The notes below the pieces were generated by a model. That model made no database searches. It saw only the letters and a list, made by a program, of their open reading frames with translations, and was not told the DNA's origin. From Lithodes maja (Eukaryota > Arthropoda > Malacostraca > Decapoda > Lithodidae), in the NCBI GenBank assembly GCA_037953745.1, contig JBAKBP010010392.1:1-64000 (forward strand): DNA of 64,000 bases. The letters run 5' to 3'. Both the position numbers and the translations under genes were made by a program. This document shows positions 42,338 through 51,445 of this stretch, piece after piece (the stretch's first letter is position 1; each line of letters starts with the position of its first letter).

Positions 42338-42734
42338 CTATCATTACTACTTAATGATAAAACATATACTTTGCAATTAAATATATAAAGCCTTGACATG
42401 GGTGAAAACAAAGAGCCTTTCTGAACTGCCCATGACATAAGCTTTCATATGAAATAAAGCACACAACAATACATCAACTGTAGCCACCTCCACTGCCCTG
42501 GCGATCCTAGCGAGTCACTGTAGGAAAAGCCATGCGGTTCTAACGGAGTGGTTAACGTCACAGTTACAATAATTAAATCAATTATAAAGGTTTTTTGACA
42601 TGTGCATTGGGTTGATTTGACCATTGCAACAACTCATACCTCTGAATAAACATTTTGTTTAGGCTAGGCTAGCCTAGTTATGGAGTCACAGCAGTCAGCA
42701 ATTTTTCGATCGAAGCTCTGAAGTCCTGCCATCA

Positions 42735-43350
42735 TATTTCTCACCTCACACAATAACTACACAATGTAGGGTGTTCTAGTCTTCACCCAACGCACAGCAA
42801 CGATCATATTTGCCTCTGATATGCATAACAACTTGGTTAGGCCATTTATTTGCAGAGATATGAGCATCGGTAAATGGGGAAAATCGGAACTTCGGAATTC
42901 CCGCTTAACTCGCCGTCTTTGTATTTCTCACCTCACACAATAACTACACAATGTAGGGTGTTCTAGTCTTCACCCAATGCACTGCAACGATCGTGTCTGC
43001 ATCTGGTATGCATAAACACTTGGTTAGGCCATTTATTTGCAGAGATATGAGCATCGGTAAATTACGAAAGTCGGGAGTAATGATTCGGCGGCCGAGATAG
43101 GCGAGCCACGTATTGCGCACAATGACAACACACACACACACTCACTCGACATAGCCAAACAATAGCATAAGTGTGTTTCGGTAATTATTCTCACCTCACA
43201 CAATAACTACATAATGTGGAGTATTCTAGTCTTCACCCAATGCACGGCAACGATCATATCATGCTCTGGTATGCATAAAAACTTAGTTAGGCCATTTATT
43301 TGCAGAGATATGAGCATCGGTAAATGACAAAAGTCGGGAGTAAAGGTTCG
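42735..43350. repeat. Three-copy repeat of about 140 bp in pogo-2
   Basis: Copies begin ttctcacctcacacaataac near 42740, 42926 and 43189 and end at gatatgagcatcggtaaat. They are separated by unequal spacers. They lie near the right end of pogo-2. A (CA)n run is at about 43128-43140. Confidence 0.9.
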
Positions 43351-43478
43351 GCACCCGGCTAGACCCCGCGTCATTGTAAGTGTTGACTGTGTTAGCAAAA
43401 TTTTGGATATTTGGGGTGTACCACGTTCAACCAAAACTGCGTTTCCAAAACGCGCGTTACCGGATAACCGACTGTACT

Positions 43479-44560
43479 TAAAAAACAAAGCTCCTGAGGA
43501 GTCTGTTTGCACTGTTTCCTCTATCCAGGTTGTGAACGTCTTGCAATGTGATTGGTATTGTCTCCTGGTAGACATAGTATACTGATTAAGAAATTTACTT
43601 GTAACACTTTCTCCATACTGAGTCAGCCATTTGGCATTTTGAATGTCCAGAAAGCAAAAGTCAGCGAGGTCTCTAGGTTGCCAATTGTCTCCAAGTGGAA
43701 GGACGAGACCGGGAGTGACACCGGGTTCCCGCACCACGTTTTCAACTGGTGGTACCACACCTGAGCCGGCCAGAGTGTCGCGATCATCGAGACTAAGCCC
43801 CGGTAACCCTGTTGTTTGTGAACTACTTGACACATGAGTGAAGCGTCTGGAGGCGGAAGAAGATAGATTGAATTCCATTTGTTCCAGTCCTCCAATAATG
43901 CGTTGGGACCCCCCGCCGAAGTTACTTCCTGGCGGGTTAGATAGAGAGGGAGTCTGTGGTTTCCCTTGGACGCAAAGAGATCCACTTGTGGACGGTATGG
44001 CTCTGCAATCATCTTGTTGAAGATGTTTTGCTTGAGTGCCCATTCTACTGAGGTGCTCTGTCTCCGGGACAGAGCGTCTGCCCAAACGTTCGCTACGCCC
44101 GGGAGGTAAGATGCAAGTAGATGAATGCTCAGCGTTTTGGCCAGAGCAAAAATCTGTTCCTACAATTCTAGTAACTTTCGAGACCTCGTTGACCCTTGCT
44201 TTTGAATGCAGTGCACTGCATTCAAATTGTCCATTCGAAAAGCAGTTGACTTCCCTTGTAATGAAGAGCCGTGAGTTTGAAGGAAAAACAGTGGGACTAG
44301 AAGTTCTTGTTTGTTGATCTGAAAGTTCTCGTCTTGGGACCAAAGGCCTTGACCCTGGTGGCCTAGTCTTGACTGATAACCCCAGCCTATTGTCCCTGAA
44401 GCATCTGTGTCTACCCATACCATAGGTGGGGGAGAAACCCACGTCATTATTGAGTGCAATGTTTCCTTCTATGCCCAGACCGACAGTAAGTTGTTAACGA
44501 AAGCTGGACGTTTGGGCTTCCTCTCCTGAACGTATTTTCCCTGCCAAGACAAAGACTAGG
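43479..44560 (-). pseudogene. DIRS-B recombinase N-terminus and RNase H end
   Basis: From 44560 to 43623 the RNase H end is read in one frame (MTWVSPPPMVWVDTDASGT, then FRMDNLNAVHC). It is broken by a stop in the VWA-KE segment (about 44478) and a further frame change near 44160. The overlapping recombinase frame runs from about 44440 to 43479 and includes SVTSKFLNQYTMSTRRQY. It joins 31873 across the TA when pogo-2 is removed. Left of about 44560 similarity to DIRS-A ends. Confidence 0.82.
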
Positions 44561-44609
44561 AAACTGACTGAGCGCTTCTCTTTTTTCCTATCTTATTTTT
44601 CACTCATTA

Positions 44610-44965
44610 ATTTATCTTTCTTTCTTACGGTCGCTCTTACTCTCTTTACATTTCTTTTTCTTTCTTACGGTCTCTCTTACTCTCTTTACATTTATCTTTC
44701 TTTCTTACGGTCTCTCTTACTCTCTTTAAATTTATCTTTCTTTCTTACGGTCTCTCTTACTCTCTTTACATTTATCTTTCTTTCTTACGGTCTCTCTTAC
44801 TCTCTTTACATTTATCTTTCTTTCTTATGGTCTCTCTTACTCTCTTTACATTTATCTTTCTTTCTTACGGTCTCTCTTACTCTCTTTACATTTCTTTCTT
44901 ACGGTCTCTCTTACTCTCTTTACATTTCTTTCTTACGGTCTCTCTTACTCTCTTTACATTTTCTT
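44610..44965 (+). repeat. 40-bp pyrimidine-rich minisatellite, about 9 units
   Basis: The unit tttatctttctttcttacgg continues tctctcttactctctttaca. Later units are shortened to about 34 bp. It is followed by CT-rich sequence and a T run at about 45043-45069. Confidence 0.92.
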
Positions 44966-45092
44966 TCTAGCTTTTCCAGTTTCACATAATCTCTCTCTCT
45001 CTTTCGCTTTCGCTCTCGATATCTCTCTCTCTCATTTTAAACATTTTTTTTTTTTTTTTTTTTTTTTTTATCTTTCTCTCCATTTCTCTCTT

Positions 45093-45300
45093 TCCCTGGC
45101 TTGTATCCATTCGGCCAAATTTAGCCAACTGTTTTAAGACGTTTATCCCCATCCATGTGTCGATTTCTTCCTGGCGAGCGATAGCGAGCCAGTATTGTAT
45201 AGAGAAATCCGGCTTCGCCGGAGAAACGTTTCTATCGAAAAATGTACAAAATTAGCTTGTTGTCAAAACAAAAATATATATGAAGTGAAAGCTTACACAT
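45093..45300 (+). repeat. Fold-back repeat arm with GGCGAGCGATAGCGAGCC core
   Basis: It contains ttttaagacgtttatcccca, then the core at 45173-45190 and a CCGGCTTCGCCGG hairpin at about 45211. The same order recurs at 45495-45600, inverted at 45600-45790, at 46725-46860 and inverted at 46890-46990. Confidence 0.8.
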
Positions 45301-45404
45301 ACATAGAAGAATCACTATCCAAAAGCAATTAATTATAAGTTATTGAATGTAGGTAAATAATTAACATTTGCTGAAATTAATACACTGGCGCAACATAAAA
45401 GTAC

Positions 45405-45820
45405 TTAAGGGGGGTGACCTGTTAAGGGGGGTGACCTGTTAAGGGGGGTGACCTGTTTTTGTTCTGTCCTTTTCTATCTTTCTCTGGCTTGTATCCATTT
45501 GGCCCCATTCAGCCTACTGTTTTAAGACGTTTATCCCCATCCAAGTGTCAATTTTGTACTGGTGAGCGGTAGCGAGCCAGCATATTTTTTATTTTTGTTT
45601 GACAGCAGGCTAAATTTGTACATTTTTCGATAGAAAAATATCTCCGGCGAAGCCAGATTTCTTCATAATAATGCTGGCTCGCTATCGCTCGCCAGGAAGA
45701 AATCGACAGCTAGATGGGGATAAACGTCTTAAAATAGTTGGCTGAATGGGGCCGAATGGATACAAGCCAGAGAAAGAGAGAAAAGGACAGAAATAACAAA
45801 AAGCAGGTCACCCCCCTTAA
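45405..45820. mobile_element. TTAA-flanked fold-back element
   Basis: TTAA lies at 45405-45408 and 45817-45820. The left end GGGGGGTGACCTG is inverted at the right (caggtcacccccc). The arms hold the core word in both orientations (45561-45578 and 45676-45693), so nearly the whole element is a palindrome. The first 17 bp with TTAA occur three times in tandem (45405, 45422, 45439). TTAA plus GGG ends fits Kolobok-like or piggyBac-like MITEs. Confidence 0.75.
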
Positions 45821-45993
45821 GGGGGTACTACTCGCTTTTTCTGGCCCTCCTTCTCCCTCATGATTAGCGTATTAGTTTTGAGGTTTTAAGACGTTCGTTC
45901 TGTTGGTTTGGTGATGTTGAAACCTTTCACCCCATTTCTCGGATACCATAGTCTCTAGCCCACCTATAAGAAATCCTGGACCTCCTATGATTT
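45821..45993. other. Partial relative of the TTAA-GGGG elements
   Basis: It shares ctttttctggccctccttctcc and related words with the left parts of the elements at 47150 and 50048, but no right end was found. Confidence 0.45.
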
Positions 45994-46301
45994 GATTTAT
46001 GCAATTATAACTATCTGGATTGATTTATGCAATTATAACTATCTGGATTGATTTATGCAATTATAACTATCTGGATTGATTTATGCAATTATAACTATCT
46101 GGATTGATTTATGCAATTATAACTATCTGGATTGATTTATGCAATTATAACTATCTGGATTGATTTATGCAATTATAACTATCTGGATTGATTTATGCAA
46201 TTATAACTATCTGGATTGATTTATGCAATTATAACTATCTGGATTGATTTATGCAATTATAACTATCTGGATTGATTTATGCAATTATAACTATCTGGAT
46301 T
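45994..46301 (+). repeat. 28-bp minisatellite, 11 perfect units
   Basis: The unit gatttatgcaattataact continues atctggatt less one overlapping base, 28 bp in all, in 11 apparently identical copies. No spacers are present. Confidence 0.97.
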
Positions 46302-46724
46302 GATTTTTGGATTGAACTTGCTTTTCAATAAATAATATATATAGTTTTGTAGTTGATGTATAGATAATTATATACATAAATTCGATTCAAGAGATATGCT
46401 TCAGTAATTAGAAATAGGTGAAGTCCACGAATATTTATGAGTGGGGGAGAGACCATGGTATCCGAGTGTACAGTACCATACTGTAGGTTAGATTTATGTA
46501 ATGTAAATCCTCCACTCATTACATGATAAACAACAATATAACACTATATTCCTAGGAGAACAAAATAACAAAATAAATATGGCTGCAAAAAGATTCTTCA
46601 GGGGTACCCAAATAGAAAAATCAAATTGGTGGGAACTCTTACATTGTGACTGTAGGCGGTGCCGTGGCTGGCCAACAATAGCAAAATATACGGCAACCCC
46701 CAGACCACCCATTCGCCCACATTC

Positions 46725-47010
46725 ACCCAACTGTTTTAAGACGTTTATCCCCATCCAGGTGTCGATTTCTTCCTGGCGAGCGATAGTGAGCCAGCATTGT
46801 ATGGAGAAATCCGGCTTAACCGGAGACATTTTTCTATCGAAAAATTTACAAATTTAGCTTGCTGTCAAAACAAAAATATATACAGTATATGCTGGCTCGC
46901 TACCGCTCACCAGGAAAATATTGACACCTGGATGGGGGTAAACGTCTTAAGACAGTAGGCTGAATGGGGCCGAATGGATACAAACCAAAGAGAGAGGGAG
47001 AGAAAGTGAA
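46725..47010. repeat. Fold-back repeat, two inverted arms
   Basis: The left arm 46725-46860 has the core at 46775-46792. The right arm 46890-47005 is inverted, with its core at 46894-46911. About 30 bp of AT-rich sequence separates them. It is the same family as 45093-45300. Confidence 0.8.
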
Positions 47011-47149
47011 AAAAAGCGAGGTGAGCTTCCTTAAGTAAAAAGAAACTGGAAAACCATTGATATAGCGGATAACTGAATATTGGTACTAAAACTACGGTGG
47101 AACAGTGGGTAAGGGTTGTGTTAACGGGCATAACGTCCTATATGTTCAC

Positions 47150-47508
47150 TTAAGGGGGGATGGGCCGGTTTTATGGACCTCCTTCTCCCAAATGTTTAGC
47201 CCAACTAGGTTTGAGATTGTAAGATGTTGGTTCCATTAATTTGGGGATTTTATGACCTTTCACCCCATTTCTTTGTCAATATTAGGACCCTTCGTGCTAT
47301 TTAGGTGTCGATTTTTTCCTGGCGAGCGATAGCGAGCCTGTAATTTTAGGAGGAATCGGCCTTTGGCCGGGATATTTTCTACAAATCTATCTTGAAGGGG
47401 GGTCTAGGGGGTGTTTTTCTAAGCTTGATGGAGGTCTAGGGAGGAAACTAAGAACAAAATATAAATACATGAATTAATAGGCCAAACAAACAGTCAGTGT
47501 CCCCTTAA
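47150..47508. mobile_element. TTAA-GGGG MITE T1
   Basis: TTAA lies at 47150-47153 and 47505-47508. It starts GGGGGATGGGCCGG and ends AGTCAGTGTCCCC. It holds the core at 47321-47338 and a ggcctttggcc hairpin. It resembles 48598-48974 (inverted) and 50048-50422. Confidence 0.8.
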
Positions 47509-47582
47509 TGCATACGCGCAGCTACGTTCCAGTCTAATTTGACTGCCTTTTTTATGGAATTATTCCTCGGCCAGCTGTAGAA

Positions 47583-48060
47583 GTGATTCATTTTTCTTCT
47601 CCTTCATTCCCTCCCTTTTCTTTGCCTATATTCTTTTCACGTCGTTCATTCTCCCCTCCCTCCTTGTCTACTTCCTTCTTTTCGACCTTACTTCTTAACT
47701 TTTCTCCTTCCGTTCTTGCTTTCTTTCCTACTTATCTTCCTTCCTCTCTACTTCTTGCTTTACCTACCCTACCGCCCAACTCCCTTTCTCATATAATGTC
47801 CTTCTCTGTCTCCATTCGTATCGCCTTCCTTCTCTCCCTCCCTTCCACCACTCCCTCCCCTTCTTCATTCCACCTTTTCTTCTATAATTCCTTCTTCTTC
47901 CCCTCTTCCTTCCTTCTTTCCCTCTCCCCCATGTTAATTTTTTTTTCTTCTTTATCCTTCCATTCTATCTCCCCTTTACCCTCCTTCCTGCCCTCCATCT
48001 CCCACCTTCCTCTCTCCATTGTTTCTTCCATCCCTTCCCCCCTCACTAACTCTGCTGCTC
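47583..48060. repeat. Polypyrimidine tract
   Basis: Nearly 480 bp of C/T on the plus strand with few purines. The long open frame over it is Ser/Pro/Leu/Phe-rich low complexity and is not taken as a gene. From 48061 to 48281 the composition returns to normal with no feature. Confidence 0.85.
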
Positions 48061-48281
48061 TCCCAGGAAGGCATCAAACTCTCTCTCCATTTCAAGATAG
48101 GATCGGAAGGGTGACTCAGGGTATTGGAAGCCTCTTTAGCTATCTTCATTTGTTTTCCACACCTCTTGCGGCGCTTTTGGCATCTCTATTTGTTTTATTC
48201 TGTAAGTCTGGTTTCTGTTCTTTTTTTTAGTAGTCCCATGACTAAGCTGATACTGGGACACGTTCACATATATTGTATTAC

Positions 48282-48601
48282 TTAACCCCTACTGTACCGT
48301 AGGGTACAATAATAAAAATCCCCCCCAGTCCCAAGCAATGTGGCCAAATTGGCAAGATAGGACAACCTCCCACCTAAAAAGATGAAGGAATACTGGCTCT
48401 ACTAGCCTGCAGAGGATTGGATATAAGCTGAGAAGGGTTGTCAACTCTAGAGCAGTGCTCAAACGGTCGTGGTACCAGGTACTGCCTGATACTGGCAGTT
48501 ACAAGGAAAGTACATTACTGACGGCTCCCTGCCGTCACTGGGACTGGGGAGTGATTTATCTACTGACGGCTCCCTGCCGTTGCTGGTACAGAAGGGGTTA
48601 A
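48282..48601. mobile_element. TTAA MITE U1 (piggyBac-type ends)
   Basis: TTAA lies at 48282-48285 and 48598-48601, with a 312-bp body. The ends CCCCTACTGTACC and the inverse of CCCCTTCTGTACC form the terminal repeat. Inside, ctactgacggctccctgccg occurs twice with small change (about 48514 and 48560). Its right TTAA is also the left TTAA of the next element. Confidence 0.85.
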
Positions 48602-48974
48602 GGGAGTCCAGACGGTATTGTGCAGCATAATTTACTAGTTCGGCTCAATGGTTTAAGGAGGGGGTTTAGTTTGCTCTCTAAACCTCCATCAAACTTTAAA
48701 AACACCCACAAGACCCCCCTTCGAAATGTGTACATTTTTTGGTAGAAAAATTTCCCGGCCGAAGGCCGATTCCTCTTCAAATACAGGCTCGCTATCGCTC
48801 GCCAGGAAAAAAATATCTACCTCTAAATGGCACAAAAGGTCTTAATATTGGTAAATAAATGGGGCAAAAGGTCTGAATATCGCCAAACTAATGGGGCGAA
48901 TGTCTTGAAATCTCATAACTAATAGGGCTAAACATGAGGGAGGAGGTCTCGAAAAACCAACTGCCTCCCCTTAA
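48598..48974. mobile_element. TTAA-GGGG MITE T2
   Basis: TTAA lies at 48598-48601 and 48971-48974. It is inverted relative to T1 and T3: core ggctcgctatcgctcgcc at 48786-48803, preceded by ggccgaaggcc. It abuts MITE U1, sharing one TTAA. Confidence 0.8.
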
Positions 48975-49053
48975 GGTATGTTCGGTGTATAAAAAGACCT
49001 ATACTGCGGGCAACGTACCCGTACATGTTGGTATTACCGACTGAGTTGGTTGG

Positions 49054-49262
49054 ACTAAAGCTAATATCACACGAGCACATTTTCCCTCAACATTTACCCT
49101 CAACACTGGTCTGGCAACTTATTGGGTTAACATTTAAAATATGTCGGTTAATCTACCATGACTCTAGTTTCCTATACCAGTGCAATATATTTCAGAAATG
49201 TTGCCAGAAAAATGTTGATCATTGAATATTGACTATAAAAGCTCTCGTGCGATACTGGCTTA
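49054..49262. repeat. Inverted-repeat element with about 60-bp arms
   Basis: The left arm starts aaagctaatatcacacgagc; the right arm, inverted, starts aagccagtatcgcacgagag. Both end at ctggcaac near the centre. This looks like a short MITE; a clear target duplication is not visible. Confidence 0.65.
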
Positions 49263-49474
49263 ACCCGTCCTGTACCAGTGACGTCATTTCCAGTTTGTTC
49301 TGGCTAGAATATGACGACTTTGTTCAGTTTAGGAAGGACGTCTACCCATTATAAGGATACAAACTATCTCAATTAATCCTTTTAGCTACCATATTTCCTT
49401 CCAAAGGTTCATAAAATTGTCTAAATGTAGCTGACATCAAAGGATATAGACGTCGCTGGTACATGAGGGATTAA
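49260..49474. mobile_element. TTAA MITE U2 (piggyBac-type ends)
   Basis: TTAA lies at 49260-49263 and 49471-49474, with a 207-bp body. The ends CCCGTCCTGTACCAGTGACG and the inverse of TCCCTCATGTACCAGCGACG form a roughly 22-bp terminal repeat. The fragment at 1-140 is a relative. Confidence 0.88.
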
Positions 49475-50047
49475 ACCACCCTGCTTGTTGCCAGATGCTT
49501 CCAGGAGCCTCCCAACTTGCCACTGATATTCATATCAGTCTGCTCCATGCAATAGTTGAGGGAGGGTGTCTGTTCAACAAGAGGTGTTTTAGAAGCTGAA
49601 ATGCAAGAAAACAGGGAGTAATTCAACATTTATTTGTGACAACTATATACCAGGTAAGAATGTGAGCTTTATTTCATGTTATAGGCCATAACTCATACTG
49701 TCTAAGAAACACATTAGTTGATAAAATAACAGATTATTTCATCGAGTTAACAGAGCGTAAAATACAAAGATGGACAAGAGATAGATGGTATTTATACGTT
49801 TAGTGGCACTGAGCGAGGCCAATGAGAGGAAACTTGCTCTGCACATGTTCAAGGTCGCATGCATTGGAATGAATGAATCAAGACTTCTATGGGGAGAATT
49901 CGACCCTCTTTTCATTGGAACTCGTTAGAATTTAGTCTAGGCTACGGATATGGCGCTAGTGCGACGTATATTGAGCTGAATTAGCCTGAAAATAGGCAGC
50001 ACGGTACACGCGTACTCTTACCTATATTGCCTCCTGCACCAAAAGGG
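49475..50047. other. Non-genic stretch
   Basis: No coding frame or repeat pair was recognised. The right end (tgcaccaaaagggttaa) looks like the terminus of another TTAA element whose partner I could not find. Confidence 0.5.
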
Positions 50048-50422
50048 TTAAGGGGAGACGGTCTTTTTTCTGGTCCCCTTTCTCCCTAGTGTTTAGTCCC
50101 ATTAGTTTTCAGATTTTTAGACTTTCGGCTCATTTGTTTGGCGATTTTAAGACCTTTCGTCCCATTTTGTTATAAATTTTAGACCTATTGTGCCATTTAG
50201 GTGTAATTTTTTTCCTGGCGAGCAAAAGCGAGCCTGTAATTGTAAGAGGAACAGGCCTTCGGCCGGGACATTATTCTACCGAAAAATTTATAAATTTATC
50301 TTGAGGGGTGGGTCTAGGCCCTAGGGGATGTTTTTCTAAGTTTGAGGGATATCTAGCGAAGAAACTAAGAATTTATGAATGAATTAATTTAAATGCCAAA
50401 GAAGCAGTCAGTGTTCCCTTAA
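50048..50422. mobile_element. TTAA-GGGG MITE T3
   Basis: TTAA lies at 50048-50051 and 50419-50422. It starts GGGGAGACGGTC and ends AGTCAGTGTTCCC, parallel to T1. A diverged core word is at 50217-50234, followed by ggccttcggccggg. Confidence 0.8.
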
Positions 50423-51258
50423 GGAGCTGAACCTATTTAGCCTGATAAAGCACAGAATGATGGATGTTTTAAATTAAATACAGTATCTAAAATTGTCAAA
50501 GGCCAAGCTAGATTAGATGTTCACAATTAGGCTACTGCATAGTTGACACCACAAGAGAAAATGTTTTTTAAGATTGTAGGAAAACAATTCAAGTCAGATC
50601 AAGCTACATGTTTTTTCAACAGTGTCATTACTACTTAGAATATGCTACTACGAGATATTATATATTGGGAGAATGCACAGACTTTCAAATATGCTTATAG
50701 TAGAGCAGATAAGTGAAAAAATATTTCAAATAGTGATACAAACATGAAAGTTGGCATGAATACTCTCTATAGGTAACTCTTCAAATCTGCCTGATTGGCC
50801 ATTTGAAAATCCAAGATGGTGGCCATTTTTCAAGATGGCCGCCAAAATATCTAAGAAAATACAGACTTCTGCCTATAAAACCTAGACTATTGGTTCGATT
50901 TTGCTTAAACTTGCTCACAAAATGTCTTATATGGTTATGCAAAAAATGTCTGGTCAAGGTCAAGGTCAAAAGTCGCGTAATGTGACCTGTTTAGTTCTGA
51001 GTTGACCGATTACTGACTCCTCCTTGACTATTGACTCAATTTTGATAAAATTTGCTCACAATGTTCCCTACATGTAGGTGGTGCACAAAAATCATGCTCA
51101 AGGTCAAGGTCAAAGGTTACATGTTACATTACAATTTTGAACCTCGTTGTCACTTTCTTGCCACAAGTAGTGTCCAGGATATAGGAGAATTAGCAATGTC
51201 TTTAACTTTCAATAGTCACTACACGTGTTCACGAATGTCTTTATCCTATTAAGGCTTG
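50423..51258 (-). other. 3-prime flank of the PIN-CXC gene
   Basis: No coding sequence. From about 50695 the sequence has fatty repeats of atggc/gccgcc words (50805-50850) and two clusters of the TCAAGGTCA-type word, at 50954-50972 and 51098-51118. The left part 50423-50690 is plain AT-rich sequence. Confidence 0.55.
50954..51118 (+). promoter_or_regulatory. Two clusters of TCAAGGTCA-like sites
   Basis: ggtcaaggtcaaggtcaaaa at 50953-50972 and ctcaaggtcaaggtcaaagg at 51098-51117. TCAAGGTCA is the monomer site of FTZ-F1/NR5A and ERR nuclear receptors. Binding or function here is not shown. Confidence 0.4.
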
Positions 51259-51445
51259 TTACTGGCACCCACATCCACAGAGTGCTGTGCAGGCAAGTCC
51301 TGATCTGAAGCATTTGCATCTCCTTGTGCAGTCCTTCTTGCACAAACACTTCGTCAAGTCCTGGCAACTTGCTGCAATTGTTGCGAGGGTTGTCCAGCAA
51401 CTTCTCCATGTGTCTCCATCTTTTACCCATCCATAGTCCGCAGGG
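51259..51445 (-). pseudogene. PIN-CXC family gene, C-terminal CXC domain
   Basis: The minus strand from the AGGG at 51442-51445 reads in frame through DYGWVKDGDTWRSCWTTL to a Cys-rich block CLCKKDCTRRCKC and CTALCGCGC, then TAA at 51259-51261. The spacing of cysteines fits half of a tesmin/TSO1-type CXC DNA-binding domain. The frame joins exactly to 60891 on the other side of Gypsy-2 when one AGGG is kept, so this is the real end of the same gene. Confidence 0.88.

Larger units (their letters stand above)
33667..42562 (-). mobile_element. Gypsy-1, LTR retrotransposon with integrase before RNase H
   Basis: LTRs lie at 33667-35555 and 40065-42562, and the 4-bp duplication GTTA at 33663-33666 and 42563-42566. 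LTRs begin TGTTACGAC and end GTCACA. Coding runs on the minus strand from gag (39854) to the RNase H remnant (36029). The primer-binding site beside the 5-prime LTR begins TGGCGACCTTACC. The element is internally deleted: integrase N-terminus and the whole RT core are missing. It is inserted in pogo-2. Confidence 0.95.
40065..42562 (-). repeat. Gypsy-1 5-prime LTR with MITE R inside
   Basis: 2498 bp because MITE R (40434-41080) is inserted. The rest matches the 3-prime LTR closely. A TATATATAC box on the minus strand near 42088-42099 could start transcription of the element. Confidence 0.93.
31876..43476. mobile_element. pogo-2, Tc1/mariner-type element splitting DIRS-B recombinase
   Basis: The ends CAGTCGGTTCTCCGGTAACG and the inverse of CAGTCGGTTATCCGGTAACG are flanked by TA at 31874-31875 and 43477-43478. 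It contains LINE-4 (about 31952-33600), Gypsy-1 (33667-42562) and a three-copy repeat (42735-43350). Its own sequence is limited to about 1.1 kb, and no transposase is visible, so it was probably a nonautonomous copy. Confidence 0.88.
13889..44560 (-). mobile_element. DIRS-B, DIRS element split by nested insertions
   Basis: Three separated blocks form one element on the minus strand. Block 1 is the left terminal region 13889 to about 14840, with its own internal complementary region. Block 2, 30972-31873, has the 3-prime noncoding region and the C-terminal half of the recombinase. Block 3, 43479 to about 44560, has the N-terminal half of the recombinase and the end of RNase H. Between 1 and 2 lie LINE-1 with its nested load and MITE Q3; between 2 and 3 lies pogo-2. 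Blocks 2 and 3 join in frame across the TA target. The rest of RT, gag and the right terminus are missing, so the copy is truncated. Confidence 0.85.

Noticed and set aside
45994..46301. CRISPR-like regular repeats
   Set aside because: Units follow each other without spacers and the context is eukaryotic; it is a minisatellite.
47583..48230. 215-aa open frame on the plus strand
   Set aside because: Low-complexity Ser/Pro/Leu/Phe translation of a C/T tract with no conserved motif.
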